From IMG/VR virus record IMGVR_UViG_3300024517_000076, positions 1 to 30,624 of that record: a DNA stretch of 30,624 nt. One strand, written 5' to 3'. Positions 15,499 to 23,662 of the stretch are shown here, in pieces. A program made the position numbers and the translations under genes. This DNA comes from a virus. The notes beneath the pieces were generated by a model, which was not told the origin of the DNA, did not search any database, and worked only from the letters and a program-made list of their open reading frames with translations. Position 1 is the first letter of the stretch; every line of letters starts with the position of its first letter.

Positions 15499-18400
15499 CA
15501 GTCGTAGTACGCCCCCTCGTAAGGAGTTGCATAAACGCTCATGTCGCGACCGCGACCGTCCCATTCACCACGATCGAGGTTGTCGTGATTGATGCCCAGA
15601 GTTTCGGGCGCCTGAGCCTGTTGGTCAAGCTCGATTGATGCACCCAGTCTCTGAGCATACAGATCCCGGTACTGAGTTGGTGCTGCAATCGCCAGACAAG
15701 CCGCAAGAATCGCCTCTGCGTGCTCGCGTCCACCCAGAGGGGTTTGTGTCGTCACCAGGGTCGTCCCAGCCAGTCGAGCCCGGTAGTGAATCTCGTACAC
15801 AGCATTGGCGCGGGGGAAGAACTCAATCCGTCGCGTGGTCCCGCTCGTACCCCCCAGTGGAGAGTGCGAAGCTACCCGTGGAGTCCCTGATGAGGTCGAC
15901 GAGAATGTGTGCCGGTATCGCTGCAGATCCCGCTGCGACATGATCTCAACCTCACCCAGACCCGCACTGGACGATCGGTAGTGCATCGGCCCCTCGATCG
16001 ACTCAACGTCTGAATCCAGCGAGTAGAACTGCCGCACGATGCTGTAGGTCGTACCTGCTGCCGCTGTGGCGCTCAGGTCCGTCAGGGTGAGTTGAGTGCC
16101 GCTGTCACGGGTATCGACCGTGTAGACGGTCCCTGAGAGGTCCAGCTCGCCGTCTGCGGCCCATGTCGGCCACGTCCCACTCGCCAGAGTCACCACACCA
16201 GCGGCAATCGTGACTGTCCCGGTAGAATAGGCTGCTGAGGTCGTGAAGGTCTTCTGTTCCAGCAGGAACGACCAGCGATGGTGCCGGTGCTGCGAGTTCC
16301 CGGTCAGGGACGGCTTGAGGAACTCCTGATAGCCCCGATTGAGCCATGACTTCACCCGCTGCAGGTCATCATTCGACCATGCCCCCGGATTCGGACCCAT
16401 CTTCATCGCAGCGCCGATCTCCTGCTGCAGCCAGTCAACCGTTCCGAACGTAGGCTCAGTCGCCAGCCAGGTCGACGCCTCAGTCGCTTCAGCCCGCTTG
16501 TCAACCGCGCGAGAAGCCGCAAGCCGTTGCAGGAACACCTGATACGCCTGTCCGTATTTATCTGAACCCTCAGCCAGAATCGCCCGACAGCTCGACAGGA
16601 GAGTGTCCGCGTGCGCTCTTCCCCCATAAGGGTAGTTTGCGGTGGGAGTCAGCGACTTGGGCACAACTGTGTACCGGTACGTCACGGTCCCCGCTGCATC
16701 TGCGTCAGGAGTCGGATAGACCACCATCTCATGCTGCTGCTCTGCCGCCCCTGTCGTCGCCTTAGCCCGGATACAGTACACGAACGGGTCGTCAGTCGTG
16801 TCTTTGGTCGACTGCAGGGAGCGAATCTCAGCGTCGGTAATCTTCGTGAGTGACCGCCGAGTATCCGCCGTCGCGAACGAGACAATCCCCTCTAAATCAC
16901 CAAAGTCGTTCGGCAACGTGTAGGTGTGAGTCGACGCCACCAGAGTCAGGGTTGAGGTCGGGCACAGAAAGCTCCACTTGTTCGGCGGCTTCTCTGCAGC
17001 ACCGTCCGCAATCGGCATTGGAGGCGGCGAATAGAACTGCTGACACCCCCTCTGAATGACATCATCGACTCGGCGCTCGGCTGGACGGGACCATGAGTCG
17101 TAGTCTGCACCAAACCCCAGTTCATCCCCTAGAACCCGCTGCAACCACTGGTACGTTCCATAGGTCGGCTCGGTCGCCGGCCACGACTGGTCTTCCGGTT
17201 CCTCAACCCGCTCATCGACCGACCGTGATGCAGCCAGTCGCTGGAGAAACACATCGTACGCCCGAGAGAACGCTTCCTGGCCTTCAGCCATGATGGCCCG
17301 ACACGAAGCCATGATCGTCTCTGCGTGGGCACGCCCTCCGTAGGGGTACTCAGCAGCAGTCGTCAGAACCGCCGGCACAATGGTGTACCGGTAAGTGACC
17401 GTTCCCGCCGACTGCGCATCCGGGGTCGGGTAGACAATGATTTCCTTCGTCTGCTCAGCCGTCGAGTCGGTCGTCTTCGCCCGAACGCAGTAGACCGAAG
17501 GATCACCCGACTTACTGTTGGTCGACTGCTTGCTTCGAATCTCGCCTTCAGTCACTTTTGCCAGTGATCGCCGAGTATCTCCCACCGCGAACGACACTGG
17601 CCCACTCATATCGCTGAAGTCTGCCGGAAGCGTGTACGTCGTCGTCCCATCCACCAGGGTGACAGTGGCTGTCGGGCACAGGAACGACCACTTGATCGGC
17701 GGAGAGAACCCTTCCTTTGTTGGCATCGGAGGCGGGAAATAGAACGCCTGCAATCCACGCTGGATTGCGTAGTCAATATGCCGTTCTTCCTCGTGAGACC
17801 AGGTTGCCGAGTCCCACCCGTACCCCGCTCTGTTTCCCAGACCTCGCTGGAGCCATTGATAGGTTCCGTACGTTGGAGTCGTGTCTGGTGACGCAGCAGA
17901 ATCCGCCTTGTCGACTTCCCGGTCCACCTCGACTGATGCGGCCAGTCGTTGCATGAAGACCCCGAACGACTGCTGGTACTGCTGGTCGTCTTCGTGGAGC
18001 TTCGCCAGGCAACTCGCCAGAATCGTGTCAGCGTGAGTAATCCCACCGTACGGATAGTTCGCAACCGTCGTCAGAAGCCGAGGCTCGACGCTGTACCGAT
18101 ACGTCACCTCAAACGCTGCGTTCGGGACCGGGTAGACCACCATCTCCCTCTGTTGAGTCGCGGTCGACTCAGTCTTCCTTGCCCTCACCGCATAGTTCCG
18201 AGGCGCCGCTGTCGTCGTGCCATCCACAGACAACTGAGACCGGATACTGTCCTCAGTCACCTTAGTCAGCGACCGCTTCCCACTGGATTCGACGTACGAC
18301 ACCTCACCGCTCATCGCCCGGAAGTCGGACGGCAATGTGTACTCGAATTCCGAAGCAATGAAGTTCAGTTTCGCCGTCGGGCGCAGGAAGGACCATTTGT

Positions 18401-19310
18401 GACCGGCAGCCTGCTGTCCCTCACCACCCGGTAGCGGCGGAGGCGTGTAGAACTGCTGAAGACCGCGTTGAATCACATCGTCAACGTGCCGCTCCTCTGC
18501 GTGGTCCCAGGTGTTGAAGTCGGCTCCGTACCCTGCCGCTTTTCCAATCCCTCGCTGAAGCCATTGGTACGTTCCGTAGGTCGGATCGGTGACCGGGAAG
18601 GACATTGCCTGTTCCCGATCCCGAATCCCTTTGTCGATTGCGATGGAAGCCGCCAGCCGCTCCTGATAGGCGTTCTCCCACTTCGTCTCCGCTGGCCCAT
18701 CGACCCCGATCTTGCTGTACCGCTCTGCCTCCGCCATACACGCGGCAACGATAGTCTCTGAGTGGTGCTGTCCTCCGAACAGGAATGTGTTACTGGCCGC
18801 AGCATCGACCTGGACGTTGTACGAGTAGGTCAGAACGTAAGAGGCGTCCGGGATCGGGTAGAACAGGATTTCGGTTCGCTGACCTGCTGACGTCGTCGGA
18901 ACCGTGTCCTTCACCCGGGTCGCGGCGTAATCCGGGCGTCCGTTCGCCGTACCTTCACTTGCTTTCTTCTGCAACAACTGCTGCATCGAGATCAGGACAA
19001 TCTTCGTCCCGGCTCCCTCGGATGAGATCACCAGGTCGTTGTTCAGATACCCCATGCACGTATCGGGCAGATTGTACTCCTGAGTCCCCGACGCCATCGT
19101 GATGGTCGCTGTGGGATGCAGGAACGTCCAATCGTAGGCGCCCTCCTCTGTCACCGGGTTCAGGAATCTCCTCAACCCGGCATTAAGGAACAGGTCGACC
19201 CGTTCCAGTTCCTCGCTGTCCGCGTCATTGATGCCGAACCCATACCCGAGCATCATCGATACTCGTGCGCGAACGTCATCCCGCGTCAGTGACAGAGTGG
19301 ACTCAGCCAT
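15498..19310 (-). CDS. Five-module neck adaptor-like fusion protein (1270 aa)
   Basis: The protein is five consecutive copies of one domain: residues 1-250, 251-486, 487-722, 723-960 and 961-1270. Each module has an N-terminal helix pair (ERxVDDVIQRGLQQFYxPPP), a strand block (KWSFLxPTATxTL...YTLPxDF), a central VVYPxPDA...TYRYxxxP block and a C-terminal helix (GGRAHADTxLASCxA...FLQRLAAS). Linkers end in PTYGTYQW. This layout resembles the head-to-tail adaptor/gatekeeper class (T7 gp11 and P22 gp4 type), normally one domain of 160-200 residues, though I could not align it. Module 5 is most divergent and carries an extra beta insertion of about 70 residues (around VTIAAGVVTLASGTWPTW) and a Tyr-rich tail. 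The start lies one base after the preceding TGA. Confidence 0.65.
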   Translation of the reverse strand: MAESTLSLTRDDVRARVSMMLGYGFGINDADSEELERVDLFLNAGLRRFLNPVTEEGAYDWTFLHPTATITMASGTQEYNLPDTCMGYLNNDLVISSEGAGTKIVLISMQQLLQKKASEGTANGRPDYAATRVKDTVPTTSAGQRTEILFYPIPDASYVLTYSYNVQVDAAASNTFLFGGQHHSETIVAACMAEAERYSKIGVDGPAETKWENAYQERLAASIAIDKGIRDREQAMSFPVTDPTYGTYQWLQRGIGKAAGYGADFNTWDHAEERHVDDVIQRGLQQFYTPPPLPGGEGQQAAGHKWSFLRPTAKLNFIASEFEYTLPSDFRAMSGEVSYVESSGKRSLTKVTEDSIRSQLSVDGTTTAAPRNYAVRARKTESTATQQREMVVYPVPNAAFEVTYRYSVEPRLLTTVANYPYGGITHADTILASCLAKLHEDDQQYQQSFGVFMQRLAASVEVDREVDKADSAASPDTTPTYGTYQWLQRGLGNRAGYGWDSATWSHEEERHIDYAIQRGLQAFYFPPPMPTKEGFSPPIKWSFLCPTATVTLVDGTTTYTLPADFSDMSGPVSFAVGDTRRSLAKVTEGEIRSKQSTNSKSGDPSVYCVRAKTTDSTAEQTKEIIVYPTPDAQSAGTVTYRYTIVPAVLTTAAEYPYGGRAHAETIMASCRAIMAEGQEAFSRAYDVFLQRLAASRSVDERVEEPEDQSWPATEPTYGTYQWLQRVLGDELGFGADYDSWSRPAERRVDDVIQRGCQQFYSPPPMPIADGAAEKPPNKWSFLCPTSTLTLVASTHTYTLPNDFGDLEGIVSFATADTRRSLTKITDAEIRSLQSTKDTTDDPFVYCIRAKATTGAAEQQHEMVVYPTPDADAAGTVTYRYTVVPKSLTPTANYPYGGRAHADTLLSSCRAILAEGSDKYGQAYQVFLQRLAASRAVDKRAEATEASTWLATEPTFGTVDWLQQEIGAAMKMGPNPGAWSNDDLQRVKSWLNRGYQEFLKPSLTGNSQHRHHRWSFLLEQKTFTTSAAYSTGTVTIAAGVVTLASGTWPTWAADGELDLSGTVYTVDTRDSGTQLTLTDLSATAAAGTTYSIVRQFYSLDSDVESIEGPMHYRSSSAGLGEVEIMSQRDLQRYRHTFSSTSSGTPRVASHSPLGGTSGTTRRIEFFPRANAVYEIHYRARLAGTTLVTTQTPLGGREHAEAILAACLAIAAPTQYRDLYAQRLGASIELDQQAQAPETLGINHDNLDRGEWDGRGRDMSVYATPYEGAYYD
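15501..19310 (-). repeat. Five tandem in-frame adaptor-like modules
   Basis: Module borders on the DNA are 18561-19310, 17853-18560, 17145-17852, 16431-17144 and 15501-16430. Modules 2, 3 and 4 are nearly the same length (236, 236 and 238 residues) and are most alike. Modules 1-3 end with the linker TYGTYQW and module 4 with TFGTVDW. The copies are diverged in DNA, so this is an old or selected duplication and not a recent one. Confidence 0.8.
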
Positions 19311-19311
19311 T

Positions 19312-20049
19312 TCATGCCCTCATAACATCGACAGGAGAGACTTTTCGGATCTCCCCGGCGATTGAGACTTCGAGAGAGTCATCTTCCAGTAGCTTCAGAA
19401 ACGTCGCATCCATCACTGGAGCATTCGGCTCAGCAACGTGCAGCTTAGTCCCCCTTTTGGTTCCCGCCCACTCCTGTCGTAATCGGGCATCCACGGGATC
19501 CTCTGCCGGCGGCTCATCTTCTTCCGGCTCAGCTTCGGGAGCAACATCTGCTACAGCCTCCGGAGCAGTCTCCTCAGGCTCAGCGGCGGGTTCTTCCACA
19601 ACAGCCTGCGTTTCCGGCTGCTCCTCAGGAGTATCAGCGTCGATCGCAGCCTGCTCAGTGCGAGCAGTCATTTCAGACTCCGTCTCGACCTCAACTGCTC
19701 TAACCTGCCGCGCCAGTTCCGGGTCTCCGAAACAGTGCACAACCACGTCGTCCTCGAATGGCTCCTGACAGCAATGAGAGAACGTCCCGTGGTAGCGAGT
19801 ATCCCCGCTCGCCCAGTACACAGCCGTGCCTTTCGCCACTGCCTGAAACCGGTTCGGAATAATCTCCGGCACATGAATCGCATCACACTGCAACACGATC
19901 ATCAGCAGCGTATCGGACGGCATTGGACCGCCCTGAATCCGCTCCCACCCGACACGAGCCTTCTCGTACAGATGCACCACTTCCTGCGGTAACTGCTGTG
20001 AATGGCACAGCTTCTCCAACACAACCCGATCAGCCCCTTGCATTTCCAT
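19312..20049 (-). CDS. Hypothetical phage protein with acidic Glu/Ala/Pro linker (245 aa)
   Basis: Residues 1-125 look folded, with a helical start (ADRVVLEKLCHSQQLPQEVV) and a middle containing GTFSHCCQEPFEDDVVVHCF, where paired Cys and His might bind metal. Residues about 135-192 are a highly acidic, Glu/Ala/Pro-rich linker that is probably disordered. The last 45 residues form a small separate piece (KLLEDDSLEVSIAGEIRKVS). It is the first gene after the internal terminator, and its ATG (20049) is only 23 bases from the end of that terminator, with AGGAG 6-7 bases upstream. Neck or tail accessory function is possible; the family is not recognised. Confidence 0.65.
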   Translation of the reverse strand: MEMQGADRVVLEKLCHSQQLPQEVVHLYEKARVGWERIQGGPMPSDTLLMIVLQCDAIHVPEIIPNRFQAVAKGTAVYWASGDTRYHGTFSHCCQEPFEDDVVVHCFGDPELARQVRAVEVETESEMTARTEQAAIDADTPEEQPETQAVVEEPAAEPEETAPEAVADVAPEAEPEEDEPPAEDPVDARLRQEWAGTKRGTKLHVAEPNAPVMDATFLKLLEDDSLEVSIAGEIRKVSPVDVMRA

Positions 20050-20072
20050 TTTGCTCTCCTGACAGACTTACG

Positions 20073-20108
20073 AAAAAAGACGTCCACGGCAGAGCATAGC
20101 CGTGGACG
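20073..20108 (-). terminator. Rho-independent terminator between head and tail modules
   Basis: On the minus strand a perfect 10-bp stem (CGTCCACGGC / GCCGTGGACG; arms 20099-20108 and 20081-20090) encloses an 8-base loop and is followed at once by TCTTTTTT (20080-20073). It lies 41 bases after the stop of the LamG-like gene and 23 bases before the next ATG. Confidence 0.85.
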
Positions 20109-20149
20109 CCTTAGAACTCGAAAGAAAAGAGGATCACCCCCTCTCCGGG

Positions 20150-20899
20150 TTACTCAGCACGCAGTTGAACTGCCGCAGCCCACCAGTCGATGTGCACGAT
20201 CGGATCGGTCGTGCCGTTCGACTGACACACCAGGCTCGGCGCCATCTCCACCAGCGGGAAACCTGCCGTCAGTTGCGTCGCGTTCTTCACGCCATCGACC
20301 CAGATTTCAATCCTGGATCGATTAACGACCTTGAATCCCAACTTGACCCACGTGTCGTCCGCAAACGTATGCACGCTGGTCTGCGACGTTCGCGTGCCAG
20401 CCACTTCAGCGTGGAAATCAATAACCGTCGCGGAGTCCGAGGTGATCTCGAACCCAAGATGGTTGGCAGACGAATTGGCGCCACTGGCAATGAGCGTAGT
20501 GTCGATCTCAGACAACCCGAGAAAGAACTCCGGAGGCGTCGCCACATCAGCCAGCTTGACCCTCGCTTCGAACGCCAGGATCTGAGCCGTCCCCGTCAGG
20601 AACGCCTCGCCAGCCGACCCGCCAGTCTGGACGGTGATGCCCTGCGTGTCGGTCGTGGAATTTGAATCCGCCAGCGCCACGCCGCCCTCAGCATCATCCA
20701 GGGCGAATGTACCCGCCGTGGCCTGAGTTGCGGTGTACCGTCCGGTCAGCAGGTCCATGAAGTCATCATAGAACCCGTATCCCCGCGAGAAGCCTGCCGG
20801 GCCTCCCGTGAAGATTTCGCGGACATCAATCTTCTCCCACATCTTGCTGGACAGGCCACGCCCGTCCTGCTCTCCGTGGTACTGGGTAACAATACTCAT
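20150..20899 (-). CDS. LamG/concanavalin-like capsid decoration or surface protein (249 aa)
   Basis: The ATG at 20899 (MSIVTQYHGEQDGRGLSSKM) has GGAG 8 bases upstream and is preferred over an in-frame ATG at 20938 without such a site. After about 40 residues comes FYDDFMDL, then long alternating strands: AFEARVKLADVATPPEFFLG, LGFEITSDSATVIDFHAEVA, TWVKLGFKVVNRSRIEIWVD and a final HIDWWAAAVQLRAE. This is the pattern of a LamG/concanavalin jelly roll as found in phage surface proteins. As the gene immediately after the capsid gene and before a strong terminator, it is likely made in quantity, fitting a decoration protein. That role is inferred. Confidence 0.6.
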   Translation of the reverse strand: MSIVTQYHGEQDGRGLSSKMWEKIDVREIFTGGPAGFSRGYGFYDDFMDLLTGRYTATQATAGTFALDDAEGGVALADSNSTTDTQGITVQTGGSAGEAFLTGTAQILAFEARVKLADVATPPEFFLGLSEIDTTLIASGANSSANHLGFEITSDSATVIDFHAEVAGTRTSQTSVHTFADDTWVKLGFKVVNRSRIEIWVDGVKNATQLTAGFPLVEMAPSLVCQSNGTTDPIVHIDWWAAAVQLRAE

Positions 20900-20920
20900 G
20901 ATTGTTGCTCCGAAAAGGAG
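20888..20920 (-). promoter_or_regulatory. Candidate start-site hairpins of the LamG-like gene
   Basis: On the minus strand the ribosome site GGAG (20911-20908) can pair with CTCC (20920-20917) across a 5-base loop. The start codon lies in the 7-base loop of a 6-bp hairpin, AACAAT/ATTGTT (20906-20901 and 20893-20888). Both stems are short, and the second is AT-rich, so any effect on translation would be mild. Confidence 0.3.
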
Positions 20921-20960
20921 TGAATTGTCAGGAAACAAACAGCCGTGGTCTCAGGACAAC

Positions 20961-22028
20961 TCAGACCAGGTAGGCGCGGAAATTCGCTCGACGGTTCTGG
21001 AAGTACAGGTTGCACTCCCCGTCGATGTGCATGTCGCGGGTGTTGTGTGCCAGCGGGTTCGGCTTCGCCTTGTGACGACGCATCTCCCGGCCACGCTTGA
21101 AGAAGAACTTCGCCGTGTTCCAGTTGATCCCGTACAGGGGACTCGTGGAGTCGTAGGCGTCGTTCCCTGAGTGCGTCAGGACTGGAACCCAATCCACGGG
21201 AACGCCCTGGAACATCGGACGTCCGCTCGGACTCTTTTCCAGCCCGGCGAGGTCCGTCAGGTTGTCATTGCGGCTGTTGAGGAACCGACCAAGCTGTTCC
21301 ACAACATTGTAGACCGTGTAGAAGCCCCACTGCGGTTGTCCGCCACCCAGTTCCGGGAACTTATGAGGCGGGGTGAAGTTGCAGAACGAGGTCGCTTTTC
21401 GCCACTTGGCAAACAGGTCGTCGTCCGTGTACTTGCTCCACGTGAAGGTGTAGTTCTTCCACCGCGCATAGGTGGCACCGAGAAGGTTTCCGGCGCCCGA
21501 AGAGAAGCCCGACGGGTCGCCGCCGTTGAAGCCTTCGGTCGCGTTCGACTGCAACCAGAGCGGAACTCCAGAGATGGGCATCGGGTCCTGGCTGTCACTC
21601 GAAGGCGCAGTCCAGAAGTGATTCTCCATCTGGTCGAACATCTCATTGAAACAGGAGTGCTCGCGAGCCAGCACCAGTTCAATGATCTGGGTCGTGTCGT
21701 CGCCCTGAAACTCATCCTCGTTGATGTCATACGACCAGTTGGTCGTCCACATCGCCCAATCCTGCTGGGCTGTCTTCATGATGTTGGTCACACCGGTCTG
21801 GTCTCGACTGAAGAGACCCGTGAACCGGAAGTTCCCCTGGTTGTCGACCTGGACGCGCCATTTCTGACGCAGTCCGCCGGCCACCGGGGTCTTCTTCTGC
21901 CGCATGAACCGCTCAGCAACGATGTGATGCTGATTGTCCAGCGAGATGTCGACCCACTTTTTCTTCTGATTCCGATCGATGGTGGTTTCAACCAGGTCAT
22001 CGATCTCCTGTGGAAGCAAAGTCGCCAT
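20961..22028 (-). CDS. Major capsid protein, HK97-fold type (355 aa)
   Basis: Length, position after a scaffold-like gene and residue pattern all fit a phage major capsid protein. The N-terminal arm is helical (LLPQEIDDLVETTIDRNQKK). The middle holds aromatic and Gly-rich segments (QQDWAMWTTNWSYDINEDEF, EMFDQMENHFWTAP). The C-terminal part, MFQGVPVDWVPVL...LYGINWNTAKFFFKRGREM, reads like the P-domain and late strand regions of capsid proteins in this class. I chose the ATG at 22028 because AAGGGA lies 9 bases upstream. An ATG at 22037 (three residues longer) abuts that site with almost no spacing. Both starts lie in a strong RNA hairpin. Subunits would assemble on the scaffold and portal into the head. 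Confidence 0.8.
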   Translation of the reverse strand: MATLLPQEIDDLVETTIDRNQKKKWVDISLDNQHHIVAERFMRQKKTPVAGGLRQKWRVQVDNQGNFRFTGLFSRDQTGVTNIMKTAQQDWAMWTTNWSYDINEDEFQGDDTTQIIELVLAREHSCFNEMFDQMENHFWTAPSSDSQDPMPISGVPLWLQSNATEGFNGGDPSGFSSGAGNLLGATYARWKNYTFTWSKYTDDDLFAKWRKATSFCNFTPPHKFPELGGGQPQWGFYTVYNVVEQLGRFLNSRNDNLTDLAGLEKSPSGRPMFQGVPVDWVPVLTHSGNDAYDSTSPLYGINWNTAKFFFKRGREMRRHKAKPNPLAHNTRDMHIDGECNLYFQNRRANFRAYLV

Positions 22029-22084
22029 GTCTGGCATTCCCTTGTTCTGGGGCCAGACATGACGTCAAAGAATCAGGTCTGGCC
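22023..22084 (-). promoter_or_regulatory. Candidate RNA switch over the capsid gene start
   Basis: On the minus-strand transcript, CGUCAUGUCUGGC (22064-22052) pairs with GCCAGACAUGGCG (22035-22023). That is 13 consecutive pairs including one G-U. The 16-base loop holds the AAGGGA ribosome site, and both possible capsid AUGs lie at or in the 3' arm. CCC and GGG within the loop could close it further. An upstream element GGCCAGAC (22084-22077), just before the scaffold stop codon, can instead pair with GUCUGGCC (22058-22051), which would free the start. The two folds exclude each other. Confidence 0.6.
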
Positions 22085-23176
22085 GTGCTCGTTTCTCATT
22101 TGCCTGTGCATCTTGTGGATGACAGGATCGTCCAGCGGGTCTCCGGTCCATTTCTCGTCCGGGCCTGCCTGTTTCTGGGTCGCAGGTCGATGCGACACCT
22201 TCCTGGACTGTGCCTGGACCGCTCGTGTCTTCGCCTGGGTCGCCTGTTCCATCTCCTGCTGCCCGAACAGATCGAACTCAGCCTGCCGCACAAGTTCCTT
22301 CAGGGGCACGTCTCTCAATCCGGAAGCCTGCATCTCTTCCACTCGAAACAGCACCCACTCAAAGTTCTTGTTCTGTTCTCCTGTATTGAGGTTTAAGTCG
22401 ACGCCTCCGAACCTGTCCGTGTGACCGAGGTCGTCGACCTGGGACTCGATCAGCTTCTGGTTCTCCACCCGTGCAGCTTCCTGCCGCTGCTGACCTTCCT
22501 GGTGCTGCTGCTGGAGATACCACTGCATGCCATGAATTTGCTCATCACGACGCGCGAGTTCCGCCGCATGAGCAGCTTCCCCCTTGTTCAGCGCTTCGAT
22601 CAGCTCAGGTTCGTAACCATGCTCAGCGAGGTGGTCGAAAGTCTTCGGGACTTCAGCGCTCGGATCAGGTTCCGGTGCAGGCTGCTGCTGTTGTTGAGGC
22701 GCAGGCTGCTGGTCTGGCTGAGGCTGGTTCCGGGGATCACTCGTGTGCGGAAACTTGGAGCGACCGATAGCGGACAGCGTCTGCGACAAGGATCTTGCCG
22801 ACTGTCCCTCTATCTCTCCGTCACGCACTCCGTAGTGTTTTGCCAGGCGGATTAGCTCATCGCTCGGCTTATCATCGGCGACCTGGGCGGTTTCTTCCTC
22901 ACCCGGCTCGTCAGCTGGTTCGTCGCTTTTCGCCTCCTCGGCAACCGGTTCTGGCTCTGGTTCGGGCTCAGGTTCCGGTGCCGGAGTTGGTTCCGGCTCT
23001 TTCGCAGCTGGCTCAGAATCTACGTCTCCCACTCCCATTGAGTCAAGAGTAGCTACGAACTCGTCATGCCGACTGCTCGGGCCTGAGTCGATTGTCGTCG
23101 CCTCTGCCCCCCCTCCCTCTCCAGCATCTGGTGCCCGGAACACGTAGTCCGCTAATCGCATCTTCCTGAACAACAT
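22073..23176 (-). CDS. Scaffolding-like protein (367 aa)
   Basis: This acidic, mostly disordered and helical protein lies directly upstream of the capsid gene, where phage scaffolds are found. Residues about 55-95 are a Pro/Glu repeat (PEPEPEPEPEP). Residues about 148-172 are Gln/Pro-rich. Residues about 175-255 are charged helices (HLAEHGYEPELIEALNKGEA, QHQEGQQRQEAARVENQKLI). The C-terminus (about 315-367) is basic and polar, as in scaffolds whose C-terminal helix binds coat protein. The first ATG (23176) has AGGAGG 6 bases upstream. I do not see a protease motif. The gene lies between the 158-residue hypothetical gene and the capsid gene. Confidence 0.65.
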   Translation of the reverse strand: MLFRKMRLADYVFRAPDAGEGGGAEATTIDSGPSSRHDEFVATLDSMGVGDVDSEPAAKEPEPTPAPEPEPEPEPEPVAEEAKSDEPADEPGEEETAQVADDKPSDELIRLAKHYGVRDGEIEGQSARSLSQTLSAIGRSKFPHTSDPRNQPQPDQQPAPQQQQQPAPEPDPSAEVPKTFDHLAEHGYEPELIEALNKGEAAHAAELARRDEQIHGMQWYLQQQHQEGQQRQEAARVENQKLIESQVDDLGHTDRFGGVDLNLNTGEQNKNFEWVLFRVEEMQASGLRDVPLKELVRQAEFDLFGQQEMEQATQAKTRAVQAQSRKVSHRPATQKQAGPDEKWTGDPLDDPVIHKMHRQMRNEHGQT

Positions 23177-23185
23177 CGCGTCCTC

Positions 23186-23662
23186 CTATCTCGTTTTCTT
23201 TCGGTCCAGTATCTCCTTGACCGCCGGATCCCGGGCGATCACTTCAGCCTGCGCACGAATCATCTTCTTCGTCTCTTTCTCCGACCGTGGATTCTTCGCT
23301 CGCGCCGCTGCCTGCTCAGTCTGGCCCTTGTACTCACCAGCCCCCGCGTTGCTCATGTCCGCCAGCCCGCGAGCTTTGAGGTAATCCTGCTTGTTCGCCT
23401 CACTGAAGGTCTTGATTGACCCATCAGGCTGAACCTCGACCCCCACGAGCCCCTGTTCCTGAATCCACTGGGCGTGCTCTTTGGCCTGCGCCGGACTCAC
23501 AGCCGCTGCCATCGAGGTGTGCCCGGTGGCGTTGTATGGCGCATGCCCACCAGGAGCCTGTCGACCGTCAATCACCCCCTGAATCCCCCGACCTCGACTG
23601 GCATACGCCATTCTGTCCGCCTCGGTCGCCTTCTCACCCCTGATAATCAGCGTGTACGCCAT
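23186..23662 (-). CDS. Hypothetical head-module protein (158 aa)
   Basis: This 158-residue protein starts at ATG 23662, overlapping the portal stop as TAATG. The N-terminus (AYTLIIRGEKATEADRMAYA) may form a strand and helix. The middle is Gly/Ala-rich with QAKEHAQWIQEQGLVGVEVQ followed by PDGSIKTFSEANK. The C-terminal 60 residues are basic helices (KNPRSEKETKKMIRAQAEVI). It sits between portal and scaffold, a slot often used for head assembly factors or minor capsid proteins, but no family is recognised. No active-site motif is visible. Confidence 0.65.
   Translation of the reverse strand: MAYTLIIRGEKATEADRMAYASRGRGIQGVIDGRQAPGGHAPYNATGHTSMAAAVSPAQAKEHAQWIQEQGLVGVEVQPDGSIKTFSEANKQDYLKARGLADMSNAGAGEYKGQTEQAAARAKNPRSEKETKKMIRAQAEVIARDPAVKEILDRKKTR

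Noticed and set aside
20946-20968. 6-bp hairpin TGGTCT/AGACCA over the capsid stop codon, followed by a T-rich stretch
   Set aside because: The stem is short with an 11-base loop, and the T-rich sequence begins several bases later and is interrupted by G, so it is not a convincing terminator.
21171-22424. Long open frame (417 codons) on the plus strand opposite the capsid and scaffold genes
   Set aside because: Its product is Arg/Leu/Val-rich with no recognisable fold, and it runs antisense to the well-supported capsid and scaffold genes. GC-rich coding DNA often leaves the opposite strand open.
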